Assembly: GCF_003610695.1 (NCBI RefSeq)
Contig: NZ_RAQH01000008.1
Span: forward strand, 141,683 to 205,682
Source of the DNA: Epilithonimonas arachidiradicis
GTDB taxonomy: Bacteria > Bacteroidota > Bacteroidia > Flavobacteriales > Weeksellaceae
Direction of reading: 5' to 3'
DNA: 64,000 nt
The notes beneath the pieces were generated by a model. The model was given only the letters and a program-made list of their open reading frames with translations. It was not told where the DNA came from and searched no databases. How positions within the stretch are numbered: the first letter of the stretch is position 1; every line of letters begins with the position of its first letter. This document shows positions 17,524 through 24,836 of the stretch, piece after piece. Both the position numbers and the translations under genes were made by a program.

Positions 17524-17597
17524 TGAACGCAAAGAGCGCAAAGTTTTTTTTTACTACTAACTGTTTTCAAGTTCGCAAAGGCTCTTCGTTCAGCATA
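17524..17597 (+). repeat. AAAG-type intergenic repeat, copy 3
   Basis: AACGCAAAGAGCGCAAAG, a long T-run, TACTACTAACTGTTTTCAAG and TTCGCAAAGGCTCTTCG. It diverges from copies 1 and 2 mainly by G for A substitutions, suggesting drift, and immediately precedes the methyltransferase start on the other strand. Confidence 0.8.
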
Positions 17598-17623
17598 GAT
17601 ATTTTACTACAAAATCTTACGTA

Positions 17624-17711
17624 GCCGACTTGAGCGGACTCTTCGAGAGTGACAATTGGGAGTCCTTCGACTTCGCTCAGGATAAACTACAGGCGGATTA
17701 AGCTGCCCAAA
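17624..17711. repeat. CTTCGACTTCGCTCAGGATAA interspersed repeat, copy 2
   Basis: It parallels 12419-12513 almost throughout, with one short internal deletion after CTCTTCGAG. It lies between hmuV and the methyltransferase. Confidence 0.82.
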
Positions 17712-17734
17712 TTATTCTCATTATTCTAAAGTTT

Positions 17735-18511
17735 CTATCCAAATAAAATCATTGTGCTGTCATTGACCGGATGTTTGCAAATGGTACACGGAAAATTGTA
17801 AGCTCGGCTGATTTTCTCCTCTGTAAAAACCACTTCCGGAGCACCGTAAGCTAAAACTTCGCCTTTTTCCATCAACAAGATTTTGTTCGCGAAACTTGCA
17901 GCCAAATTCAAATCGTGTAAAACAACTACTGCGGTATTATTATTTTGAGTAAATTTTTTAATTAATTCTAATGTATTGTGCTGGTGTTTGATGTCCAGAT
18001 TATTGAGTGGTTCGTCCAAAAACAAAAGCCTGTGCGCAATCTCGTTATCCAGCTGAGCTAGAACTCTCGCCAAATGAACTCTTTGTTTTTCACCTCCGGA
18101 AAGCGAGTTATAATCTCTATCCCGAAAATGAATAATCTCTGTTTTCACCATAGCAATCTCCGTGGATTTTATATCTTCCAAGGTTGGCTGAGAACCGAAA
18201 TAAGGATAACGTCCCATCATCACGACATCCTTTACCAAAAGCGGAATATCCTGAGCATTGTGCTGGGAAAATTTGGCTTTATGTTTTGATAATTCTTCCA
18301 GTTTCCAGTTATAAATGATTTTGTCTTTGAAATAGATTTCTTGCTTTTTGTCGGTTTTAATTTCGTTGGCAAGAACATTTAACAGGCTGGACTTACCTGC
18401 TCCATTTGGACCGACAATCGCCAGAAATTCGCCGTAGCCGACATTGATATCAACACCTTTCAAGATGCTGGCATTCTGACTTTGATAATTGATTTGGTGT
18501 CCTTTTATCAT
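17735..18511 (-). CDS. hmuV: Haem ABC transporter ATP-binding protein
   Basis: The 258-aa ATPase has Walker A GPNGAGKSS near residue 35, Q-loop region VMMGRYPYFG, signature LSGGEKQRVHLARVLAQL, Walker B RLLFLDEPLNNLD and switch VVLHDLNLAA. The MGRYP and LAQL features are typical of FecE/HmuV-type siderophore and haem ATPases. It energises haem passage through HmuU. Its ATG overlaps the hmuU stop by 4 bp (ATGA), so the two are coupled. Confidence 0.95.
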   Translation of the reverse strand: MIKGHQINYQSQNASILKGVDINVGYGEFLAIVGPNGAGKSSLLNVLANEIKTDKKQEIYFKDKIIYNWKLEELSKHKAKFSQHNAQDIPLLVKDVVMMGRYPYFGSQPTLEDIKSTEIAMVKTEIIHFRDRDYNSLSGGEKQRVHLARVLAQLDNEIAHRLLFLDEPLNNLDIKHQHNTLELIKKFTQNNNTAVVVLHDLNLAASFANKILLMEKGEVLAYGAPEVVFTEEKISRAYNFPCTICKHPVNDSTMILFG

Positions 18512-19584
18512 CTCAAAGTGTTTTTGTATTTGATAAGAATCGCAATGAAAATTGGACCTCCAATCAACGATGTTAAGATTCCTATTGGTAATTCAGAAGG
18601 TGCAACAATTGTTCGGCTGATTGTATCCGCAAGCAACAGCAAAATACTTCCACAAATCGCTGACAACGGCAAAATAAAATGATAATCTGAACGGAATAAT
18701 AATCTCAAAATGTAAGGAACAATGAGTCCAACAAAACCGATTGTACCGGAAAATGCGACGCACGTTCCTATCATTAGTGAAGTTATCAATACGATTTGTT
18801 TTTTCAACGTCTCGACATTGATTCCCAAATGTTGGGCGTCTTTTTCGCCTAATAACATTGCGTTCAGTGCTTTTCCTTTTGGTAAAATGATGACGTAGGA
18901 AAATAATAAAACAATCGATAAGATAATGTTCCTTGTCCAAGTTGCGCCTGCTAAACTTCCGAGATTCCAGAATGTTAAGTCTCTAAGCTGTTCGTCTTTA
19001 GAAATATAAATTAAAAATCCTGTAATCGAAAAACCAATAGATGTAATAGCAACTCCGGAAAGCAGCATCATCACGACATTTGTTTTTCCTGCACTCGTAG
19101 AGATTCTATAAACGATGACCATCGCTAAAAATGCTCCCACAAATGCAGAAACGCCAACTAAGGAATTTCTGATGATTTCCGGAAGATAAGATTCGAAAGT
19201 ATGTCCGAGAACGATTGCAATCGCTGCTAATAATGTAGCTCCAGAAGTTAAACCAATCGATTCTCCCGTTGCTAGAGGGTTTTTGAACATCCCTTGTAAA
19301 GTTGTTCCGGAAACCGCTAACATACTTCCTATAAGAACTGCCATTACGATTCGAGAGGTTCTGACTTCCCAAATCACGTATTTTTCACTTAATGACAAAG
19401 AAGAGTCACCTGTTAAAAACTTCCACAATACTTCGTAAGAAGAGGAATTGCCAAAATCGTAAACACCAATATTTAAAGCTAAAACCATCATCAGTATTAA
19501 TAAAATAATACCGATGATGGCGTAAAATGTAAGACTTTTTGATTTCAAATTAATAAGACTTAGAGAATCAAGATGATGAATCAA
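18508..19584 (-). CDS. hmuU: Haem ABC transporter permease, FecCD family
   Basis: The 358-aa protein has about ten membrane helices. FecCD hallmarks include AVLIGSMLAVSGTTLQGMFKNPLA, split across TM2 and its loop, GLTSGATLLAAIA, and the C-terminal FVGLIVPYILRLLFRSDY, which contains the coupling helix that contacts the ATPase. The coding frame opens with a TTG codon at 19584; no ATG occurs before the first helix, so TTG is accepted with moderate certainty. It forms the inner-membrane pore with HmuV and takes haem from HmuT. Confidence 0.94.
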   Translation of the reverse strand: MIHHLDSLSLINLKSKSLTFYAIIGIILLILMMVLALNIGVYDFGNSSSYEVLWKFLTGDSSLSLSEKYVIWEVRTSRIVMAVLIGSMLAVSGTTLQGMFKNPLATGESIGLTSGATLLAAIAIVLGHTFESYLPEIIRNSLVGVSAFVGAFLAMVIVYRISTSAGKTNVVMMLLSGVAITSIGFSITGFLIYISKDEQLRDLTFWNLGSLAGATWTRNIILSIVLLFSYVIILPKGKALNAMLLGEKDAQHLGINVETLKKQIVLITSLMIGTCVAFSGTIGFVGLIVPYILRLLFRSDYHFILPLSAICGSILLLLADTISRTIVAPSELPIGILTSLIGGPIFIAILIKYKNTLR

Positions 19585-19640
19585 GACTTAATTCTGTTAT
19601 TTATTAAACTTTTCTCAGGTTTCCAAAAATGGAAGAAAAG

Positions 19641-20522
19641 TTATTTCGAAGATTCAATTAGTAATTTATTCAGGCTTAATGCAGCTTCACCTACTCTTGG
19701 TCCAAAAGAAGATAGTAATCCTCCATCTAAAGCAATCACGTTCTTATTTTTACCAGCATTGGTTTGAGGAACACCTGGCATTTTAAGCGCGCCTTCTATC
19801 CCACCAGAACCTTGTAATCCGCTTGTGAAGAACAATAGTACATCAGGATTAGATTGTACAACCGCTTCAGGCGTCAAAGGTTTGAAATCTTCGAAATCAT
19901 TTGCTGCGTTTTGCCCTCCTGCAATTTCTATGATGCTTGCCATTGGTGTATTTTTTCCGCCAACCATCATCATATTTCCTCTTGCGTAGATGAAAAGGAC
20001 TTTTGGTTTTTTAGCTATTGGCTGGATTTGTTTTACATCTGCATCAATTTTATCTAATAATGCCTGCTGGTTTGTACTACCTAAAGCTTTCGCTACTTGA
20101 TCAATCAATTTCTTGGTTCCATCGATGGAAAATTCTTGATTGAATAACTCAGTCTGGATTTTAGAAGCTTTGATTTTTTCTAATAAATCAGGATTGATGT
20201 CTTTATCTGAAGCTAAAATCAAAGTCGGATTAAGCTTCATAATTGGTTCAATCGTCATCGAACGAACGTGTCCCAATTCTTCAGCCGTAGATTTCAAACT
20301 TTCCGGATAAGTACTCGTCACATCAATTCCAACAATTTCTTTCTCGTGTCCAAGAGCAGCAACAATCTCAGTAACGCCGCCGCTGATACTTACTATTCTT
20401 TGATTTGAAACGGGTGCTTCAGTTTTAGATTCTTCTGATTTTGCAACTTTAGAATCTTCTTTTTTGCAAGAAAAACCTACCAAAAGAAGTGCTGAAAGAA
20501 CAGCTATTTTTATGTTTTTCAT
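19641..20522 (-). CDS. hmuT: Haem-binding lipoprotein of the ABC importer
   Basis: This 293-aa protein is a class III substrate-binding protein. Its lipobox LVGFSC puts the lipidated Cys near residue 19. It then shows RIVSISGGVTEIVAALG (the N-terminal strand of HmuT/ShuT-like proteins), EIVGIDVTSTYPESLKS, LGHVRSMTIEPIMKLNPTLI, and late HMuT-like VLFIYARGNMMMVGGKNTPM and GPRVGEAALSL. YP in TSTYPES aligns with the haem-ligating Tyr region of this family. It carries haem in the periplasm from the outer-membrane receptor to HmuUV. Confidence 0.93.
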   Translation of the reverse strand: MKNIKIAVLSALLLVGFSCKKEDSKVAKSEESKTEAPVSNQRIVSISGGVTEIVAALGHEKEIVGIDVTSTYPESLKSTAEELGHVRSMTIEPIMKLNPTLILASDKDINPDLLEKIKASKIQTELFNQEFSIDGTKKLIDQVAKALGSTNQQALLDKIDADVKQIQPIAKKPKVLFIYARGNMMMVGGKNTPMASIIEIAGGQNAANDFEDFKPLTPEAVVQSNPDVLLFFTSGLQGSGGIEGALKMPGVPQTNAGKNKNVIALDGGLLSSFGPRVGEAALSLNKLLIESSK

Positions 20523-20540
20523 AGATTTATTTTTGTTTGA

Positions 20541-21644
20541 TTAAAGTGGTTTGTATTCGAATTGTGGGTAGCCTCTATTATTATTATCATCTTTCATTCT
20601 TAAGAAGCGGATCTTATAATAAAAACCATCACTATCTCTTAAAATATAAAATTTATTAGCATAAACTTCAGCTCCATTTTGTCCTGTTGTGGTTCTCCAA
20701 TTACTACCAATAGCTCTTTGATCGTTGTAGATAAATTTGACCACATCAATGTTTTCTTTTTTGAAATTATTGTATTCTGTTTCGCCCTGTCCGATAGCAG
20801 TTGTGACTTCATAGACACCTACACCACCTAAAATATTATGCAGCATAATATCTGGATATATGTAAGATGTGTATTGATCATTAGCGGGATTCAATGTCAG
20901 ATTCGTAAAAACCGTAAAGCACAAATCCCATTCTTTCTTTTTAGGTTGTATATCTGCGTATGTACCTGTCGTAAAAGAGAAGAATTTATAATTATATTCA
21001 GCATCTTTTGTTACAACAAACTCTTTATGAGTAGTCTCATCTAAATCTGCATATTGAATTTTATAACCAGATGATTGTCTTAGAATTCTGATTTTTTTCC
21101 AGCCTCTTGCTTCACCCACATTGTAGATTGTTCCTGGAATCATTGTTCCTGAATAAGTTTTGTAACCCAAGTTTAATAGATAAACATTATTTTGATTGTC
21201 ATCAGCATTAATTGGAGCTATACCTGTAGTTTGATTCAGAATATCACCATTTGGATCATCTATATATTGTGAATTATCCGCAAAATTTGCAGCCTGAACA
21301 ACCAGCTTTAAATCCTTAACAGTTTGGGAAGTAACAGCATCAATATTGGTCGTACTATTGACTTTCCCAACAGACATTACCAAAGAACTATTAAGCATCA
21401 CTCTAAACTCATCTCCACAATAGAATCCCAAATCCCATAACTCTCTATGATTGCTTTTAACATTACCAGAGCTTAAATCAATCCAAAATTGTTTCGCTTC
21501 TGTAGGGTCGGCCTTCTCGTTCAAAGTCAATACAGCTCCTTCTAAAGGCGGAATTTTAACAGGTGTTACATCCTCCTCAATGCAAGAGATGAGGGTTGAT
21601 AAAAATATAATCAGAATTAATATAGAATTGATAGTCTTTTTCAT
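20541..21644 (-). CDS. hmuY: HmuY-like haem-binding lipoprotein
   Basis: The 367-aa lipoprotein (lipobox STLISC, Cys21) contains a HmuY domain. FWIDLSSGNVKSNHRELWDLGFY is split at residues 52-75, with FFSFTTGTYADIQPKKKEWDLCFT later and a C-terminal YYKIRFLRMKDDNNNRGYP. The paired W-D-L blocks are the family pattern. In Porphyromonas, HmuY is a surface haemophore that strips haem from host proteins for HmuR. Here it lies 2 bp after the TonB-dependent receptor gene and 18 bp before hmuT, as in hmuYR-type operons. The His ligands of the Porphyromonas protein cannot be placed without alignment. Confidence 0.88.
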   Translation of the reverse strand: MKKTINSILILIIFLSTLISCIEEDVTPVKIPPLEGAVLTLNEKADPTEAKQFWIDLSSGNVKSNHRELWDLGFYCGDEFRVMLNSSLVMSVGKVNSTTNIDAVTSQTVKDLKLVVQAANFADNSQYIDDPNGDILNQTTGIAPINADDNQNNVYLLNLGYKTYSGTMIPGTIYNVGEARGWKKIRILRQSSGYKIQYADLDETTHKEFVVTKDAEYNYKFFSFTTGTYADIQPKKKEWDLCFTVFTNLTLNPANDQYTSYIYPDIMLHNILGGVGVYEVTTAIGQGETEYNNFKKENIDVVKFIYNDQRAIGSNWRTTTGQNGAEVYANKFYILRDSDGFYYKIRFLRMKDDNNNRGYPQFEYKPL

Positions 21645-21646
21645 AA

Positions 21647-23752
21647 TTAAAAATTAAAATTAAATCTTCCAAAATAGCTTCGTCCATAAAACATTCTTTC
21701 AGCAGCAGTTGTAGTTGCGTGAGCGCCTGTAGTTCCGGAAACTGCATTTCGAACATCTGAAATATCGAATATGTTACGAACACCTGCTGTAAAAGTAAAA
21801 TGGTCTTTCCAAATCTTTTGAGAGACTGAAAAATCCATCAAAGAGAATGCATTCTGTCTTCCTAAGATATATTGAGTTACACCTAGACTTTTATCTTCCA
21901 TAATCCGGTAAGTTCTACCAACTCCTTTATAGTAAATTGCAAATGATGTTTTTGTCCTTAATAAATTATAATATGCGGATGCATTGAGTTCAGGTGAATA
22001 TTGGTATTTTGCATCAGTAATATTATTGAGATTCATCATTCTTCCCAATACAGAAAAGCCTAAATTAAATCCAAAATTCTTATTTGAAATTTTACCTGAG
22101 ATAGTGTTTAACCAGGATTCATAACTATCAATATTAATATATTTATATTGCAAAGGTTGTTCTTTTGTAATAGCCAACTCGATCCGGTCTTGGGTTTGCA
22201 GATACAAAGAACTAATGTCTACACTCCATTTAATTGAGCTGCTAGGCTTACTAAAAAGACTATAGTAGAGCATGCCAGAGTAAGAATTTTCCGGTTTAAG
22301 ATTACTGTTTCCTTGGATGTTGTGATTACTATCAACAAAATAAGTGAATAACTCTTCAAAGGTTGGATTCTTGTTTGCAGAACCTACTACAGCTCTAAAC
22401 TCAGATTGATTGTTAATAGTTTTTTTAAGAACTAAGGAAACATTTGGTTTCGTCTCAAATGTATCAGAAAAATTAATTCTTACTCCTGGTCTCAGAAACC
22501 AATTGGAACTGAGGTCAAACTCGGCAGAGGCAAAAATACCAGCATTAAGCACGTCATTCAAAACATTATTTCCATCAAATTTACCAGAATCCATACCAGC
22601 AAAACCTTTGGTGTAATCTCCTTCATAACCCAATTGTACGTTTGCCCAATTAGAGTCCAGAAAATTACTGATTACACCTCTAGAATATATAGTTTCTGCT
22701 TCATAATAAGTTCCTTTAGAATCTCTAGAAACTTCCTGAATCGCAGGAACATCAAAAACATAGTCCTGTCTTTCTCTAGATTGTTTTTGATAAGATAAAT
22801 CTCCTGTAAATTTTGTTTTTTTGAAGAACTCTGTCTGAATATTAAAATGATGAAGCATCCTTTGTGTGAAATAGTCTCTATCTCTCGAAGTAAAAGTACG
22901 TTCTCCACCACCAAGATCTTTTGGATCAACTACAGAATTATAGTAATTGATCTCTTCTAAAAGATAATCTGCTTTGTAAAAGAATTGTGTTTTTGGCGCA
23001 GAAAACCTAAGCATAAAAGTAGGATTCCATTGTTCCTTAGGTTGCCATTCGTAACCTCTTCTATTGTCTCTTTCAAAATAATTTTTACCTTGATTATTTC
23101 CCCAAAAACCTTGAAAATCATTTCTATTAAGCGATAAATCCACAAACCATTTATCCGAGATGTTATGAGAAATACCTAATGACTGGATATGTCTTCCTTT
23201 TCCATAGTCTACCCAATCATATTCTTTACCAACAGTTTCTTCTTGTACAAAACCTCGGATATTCCATTGTTTATTAGAGTTTTTTTTGGTAATAATATTA
23301 ATGACACCTGCAATTGCGTTATTTCCAAATTCTACTCCCATAGAACCTTTTACAATTTCTATTCTTTCGATATTATCAAGACTTAGTTTAGTCAAGTCAA
23401 TATTGCTTCCCAATCCAGTATCACCAATTACTGGTATATTATCTATAAGCACTTTTGTATAGTCTGCTCCTAGACCCATTATATTTGCCTTAGAATCCCC
23501 CGTATTCTTTTCTGGAACAATTAGTATATTTAGAGTTTGATTAAGAACTTCTGCAACATTATTTACTGCCATTCTTTTTATATCATCTCCACCGATAACT
23601 TCAACTTTGTATAAAGATTTTTTTATTGATTGGGGACTATATTGCCCCGTAACTACAACTTCTTCAATATTTTTTTGATTAAGAGTATCCTTTTGTGCAT
23701 ATGCAAAATTCAAAATCGCTAATGATAAAAGGCTCATCGTTCGCTTCTTCAT
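21647..23752 (-). CDS. hmuR: TonB-dependent haem receptor
   Basis: The 701-aa protein starts at MKKRTMSLLSLAILNFAYAQ; I chose 23752 because it begins the signal peptide, whereas the longer frame to 23851 covers the divergent promoter. A TonB box-like NIEEVVVTGQY is followed by a plug domain (VNNVAEVLNQTLNILI, RIEIVKGSMGVEFGNNAIAGVINI) and a 22-strand-type barrel ending in FGRFNFNF. It imports haem across the outer membrane using TonB energy. It is the first gene of the hmuR-Y-T-U-V unit, divergent from a T9SS cargo gene. Confidence 0.93.
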   Translation of the reverse strand: MKKRTMSLLSLAILNFAYAQKDTLNQKNIEEVVVTGQYSPQSIKKSLYKVEVIGGDDIKRMAVNNVAEVLNQTLNILIVPEKNTGDSKANIMGLGADYTKVLIDNIPVIGDTGLGSNIDLTKLSLDNIERIEIVKGSMGVEFGNNAIAGVINIITKKNSNKQWNIRGFVQEETVGKEYDWVDYGKGRHIQSLGISHNISDKWFVDLSLNRNDFQGFWGNNQGKNYFERDNRRGYEWQPKEQWNPTFMLRFSAPKTQFFYKADYLLEEINYYNSVVDPKDLGGGERTFTSRDRDYFTQRMLHHFNIQTEFFKKTKFTGDLSYQKQSRERQDYVFDVPAIQEVSRDSKGTYYEAETIYSRGVISNFLDSNWANVQLGYEGDYTKGFAGMDSGKFDGNNVLNDVLNAGIFASAEFDLSSNWFLRPGVRINFSDTFETKPNVSLVLKKTINNQSEFRAVVGSANKNPTFEELFTYFVDSNHNIQGNSNLKPENSYSGMLYYSLFSKPSSSIKWSVDISSLYLQTQDRIELAITKEQPLQYKYINIDSYESWLNTISGKISNKNFGFNLGFSVLGRMMNLNNITDAKYQYSPELNASAYYNLLRTKTSFAIYYKGVGRTYRIMEDKSLGVTQYILGRQNAFSLMDFSVSQKIWKDHFTFTAGVRNIFDISDVRNAVSGTTGAHATTTAAERMFYGRSYFGRFNFNF

Positions 23753-23767
23753 TGAAAAAAATTTTTG

Positions 23768-23829
23768 CGAAGATAAGATTTTATTTAGAATCATTAAAAA
23801 CAATTTTGTACTTTTGTAGAATAATTCTA
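23768..23829. promoter_or_regulatory. Divergent hmuR / T9SS-cargo control region with palindromic operator
   Basis: On the plus strand the promoter box TACTTTTG (23809-23816, TAnnTTTG) is followed without a gap by the perfect 6-1-6 palindrome TAGAATAATTCTA (23817-23829). A second, imperfect copy TTTAGAATCATTAAAA lies at 23784-23799. On the minus strand TATCTTCG (23775-23768) is a one-mismatch promoter box for hmuR. The palindrome resembles the AT-rich inverted repeats bound by Fur; its position across the start site would give repression. Regulator identity is inferred. Confidence 0.65.
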
Positions 23830-23856
23830 AATAACAATAAAATCTGAGCAAGACTT

Positions 23857-24648
23857 ATGAAAGCAAAACTACTTCTGGCTGCATCGTTATTTGCAGTAGT
23901 TGCACAAGCACAATTATCTACTATTAATGAAAACTTTGATGGTTTCACAGCTGGAAACGCAACCTTTCCTCAAAATGGCTGGTCTGCAATTTTACCTACA
24001 GCTCCATTTCCACCACAACCTATGATGCTAGTTTTACCTGTGGACGGAACCAATAAAGTAGTTCAGGCTTATCCTGGAAGCAGTTCAAACCAACCACTAT
24101 ATTTAATAACGCCTCAGATTGTAGCGCCTGCTGGAGATAAGGCCATTTCTTTTGATACAGGTTTAGTCGCTTCTTCTCCCGGTACTACAACCATTCAGAT
24201 TGGTGTTGCAACTAATCCAGCGGATATGACGACGTTTACAGCTGTTGGAGAGCCCATACAAATCACTTCAACAACGATTCAAAATGTTAAGGTTAATGTA
24301 CCTGCATCAGCTGGGACTTATCTTGTTATAAAACATACGCCAACTGCAGCACACACCGCTCTACAAATCGACAATGTAAAGTACGATACTAACTTAGCTG
24401 TTAATGAAAGTTCATTCAATTCAGACAATGTAAAATTGGCTGTTTCTGCAGATAATAACTCTTTGAAGTTTGTTTCTCCAACCACTCTATCTAGCGCAAA
24501 AATCTATTCTGCTGCCGGACAGATTGCAACTGAAGGTAAAATTTCAAACAACACTTTAAATATTTCTACATTGAAATCTGGTGTTTATTTTATTGTTATC
24601 CAAGATAATGCTGGCCAAACAGTTAAATCTAAGTTTATTAAAAAATAA
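23857..24648 (+). CDS. T9SS type A cargo protein with choice-of-anchor/adhesin-like domain
   Basis: The 263-aa secreted protein has a Sec signal (MKAKLLLAASLFAVVAQAQ) and a domain opening STINENFDGFTAG, with a jelly-roll pattern as in cleaved-adhesin domains. The C-terminal sorting domain of about 75 residues reads NNSLKFVSPTTLSSAKIYSA, TLNISTLKSGVYFIVI and KSKFIKK. The last parts (LKSGVYFI, KFIKK) are the type A T9SS signal. It is therefore exported over the outer membrane and probably surface attached or released. It is divergent from hmuR with the shared operator region, so it is likely induced together with haem uptake. No haem motif is visible in it. Confidence 0.8.
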   Translation: MKAKLLLAASLFAVVAQAQLSTINENFDGFTAGNATFPQNGWSAILPTAPFPPQPMMLVLPVDGTNKVVQAYPGSSSNQPLYLITPQIVAPAGDKAISFDTGLVASSPGTTTIQIGVATNPADMTTFTAVGEPIQITSTTIQNVKVNVPASAGTYLVIKHTPTAAHTALQIDNVKYDTNLAVNESSFNSDNVKLAVSADNNSLKFVSPTTLSSAKIYSAAGQIATEGKISNNTLNISTLKSGVYFIVIQDNAGQTVKSKFIKK

Positions 24649-24672
24649 ATAAACTCTTATATAAAACTTGAA

Positions 24673-24701
24673 AGCTTTTCAGAATTCTGAGAGGCTTTTT
24701 T
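24673..24701 (+). terminator. Intrinsic terminator after first T9SS cargo gene
   Basis: A 10-bp stem with two G-T pairs (24673-24682 with 24687-24696), an AATT loop and a six-T tail lie 24 bp after the stop codon. The next gene therefore needs its own promoter, which is seen at 24792. Confidence 0.82.
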
Positions 24702-24760
24702 GTTGATTATAAAGACGCTTTAAACCAATATGATATTTATCATTTAATCAAATATTTTAA

Positions 24761-24812
24761 TTTTTAATAATTCTAAATAAAAACAAATCAATAGTTTTGT
24801 AGAATCATTCTA
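24761..24812 (+). promoter_or_regulatory. Promoter and palindromic operator of HmuY-like T9SS gene
   Basis: TAGTTTTG (24792-24799) is a TAnnTTTG promoter box followed directly by TAGAATCATTCTA (24800-24812), the same palindrome in the same position as at 23817. An imperfect half-matching site, TTTAATAATTCTAAA, lies at 24763-24777. Two adjacent genes sharing this layout supports a common regulator. Confidence 0.68.
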
Positions 24813-24836
24813 AATAAGAAAATCTATTTATAAATT

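Noticed and set aside
17504..17570. N-terminal extension of the methyltransferase
   Set aside because: It translates the AAAG repeat (LCALCVQSKK) that is non-coding in its other copies.
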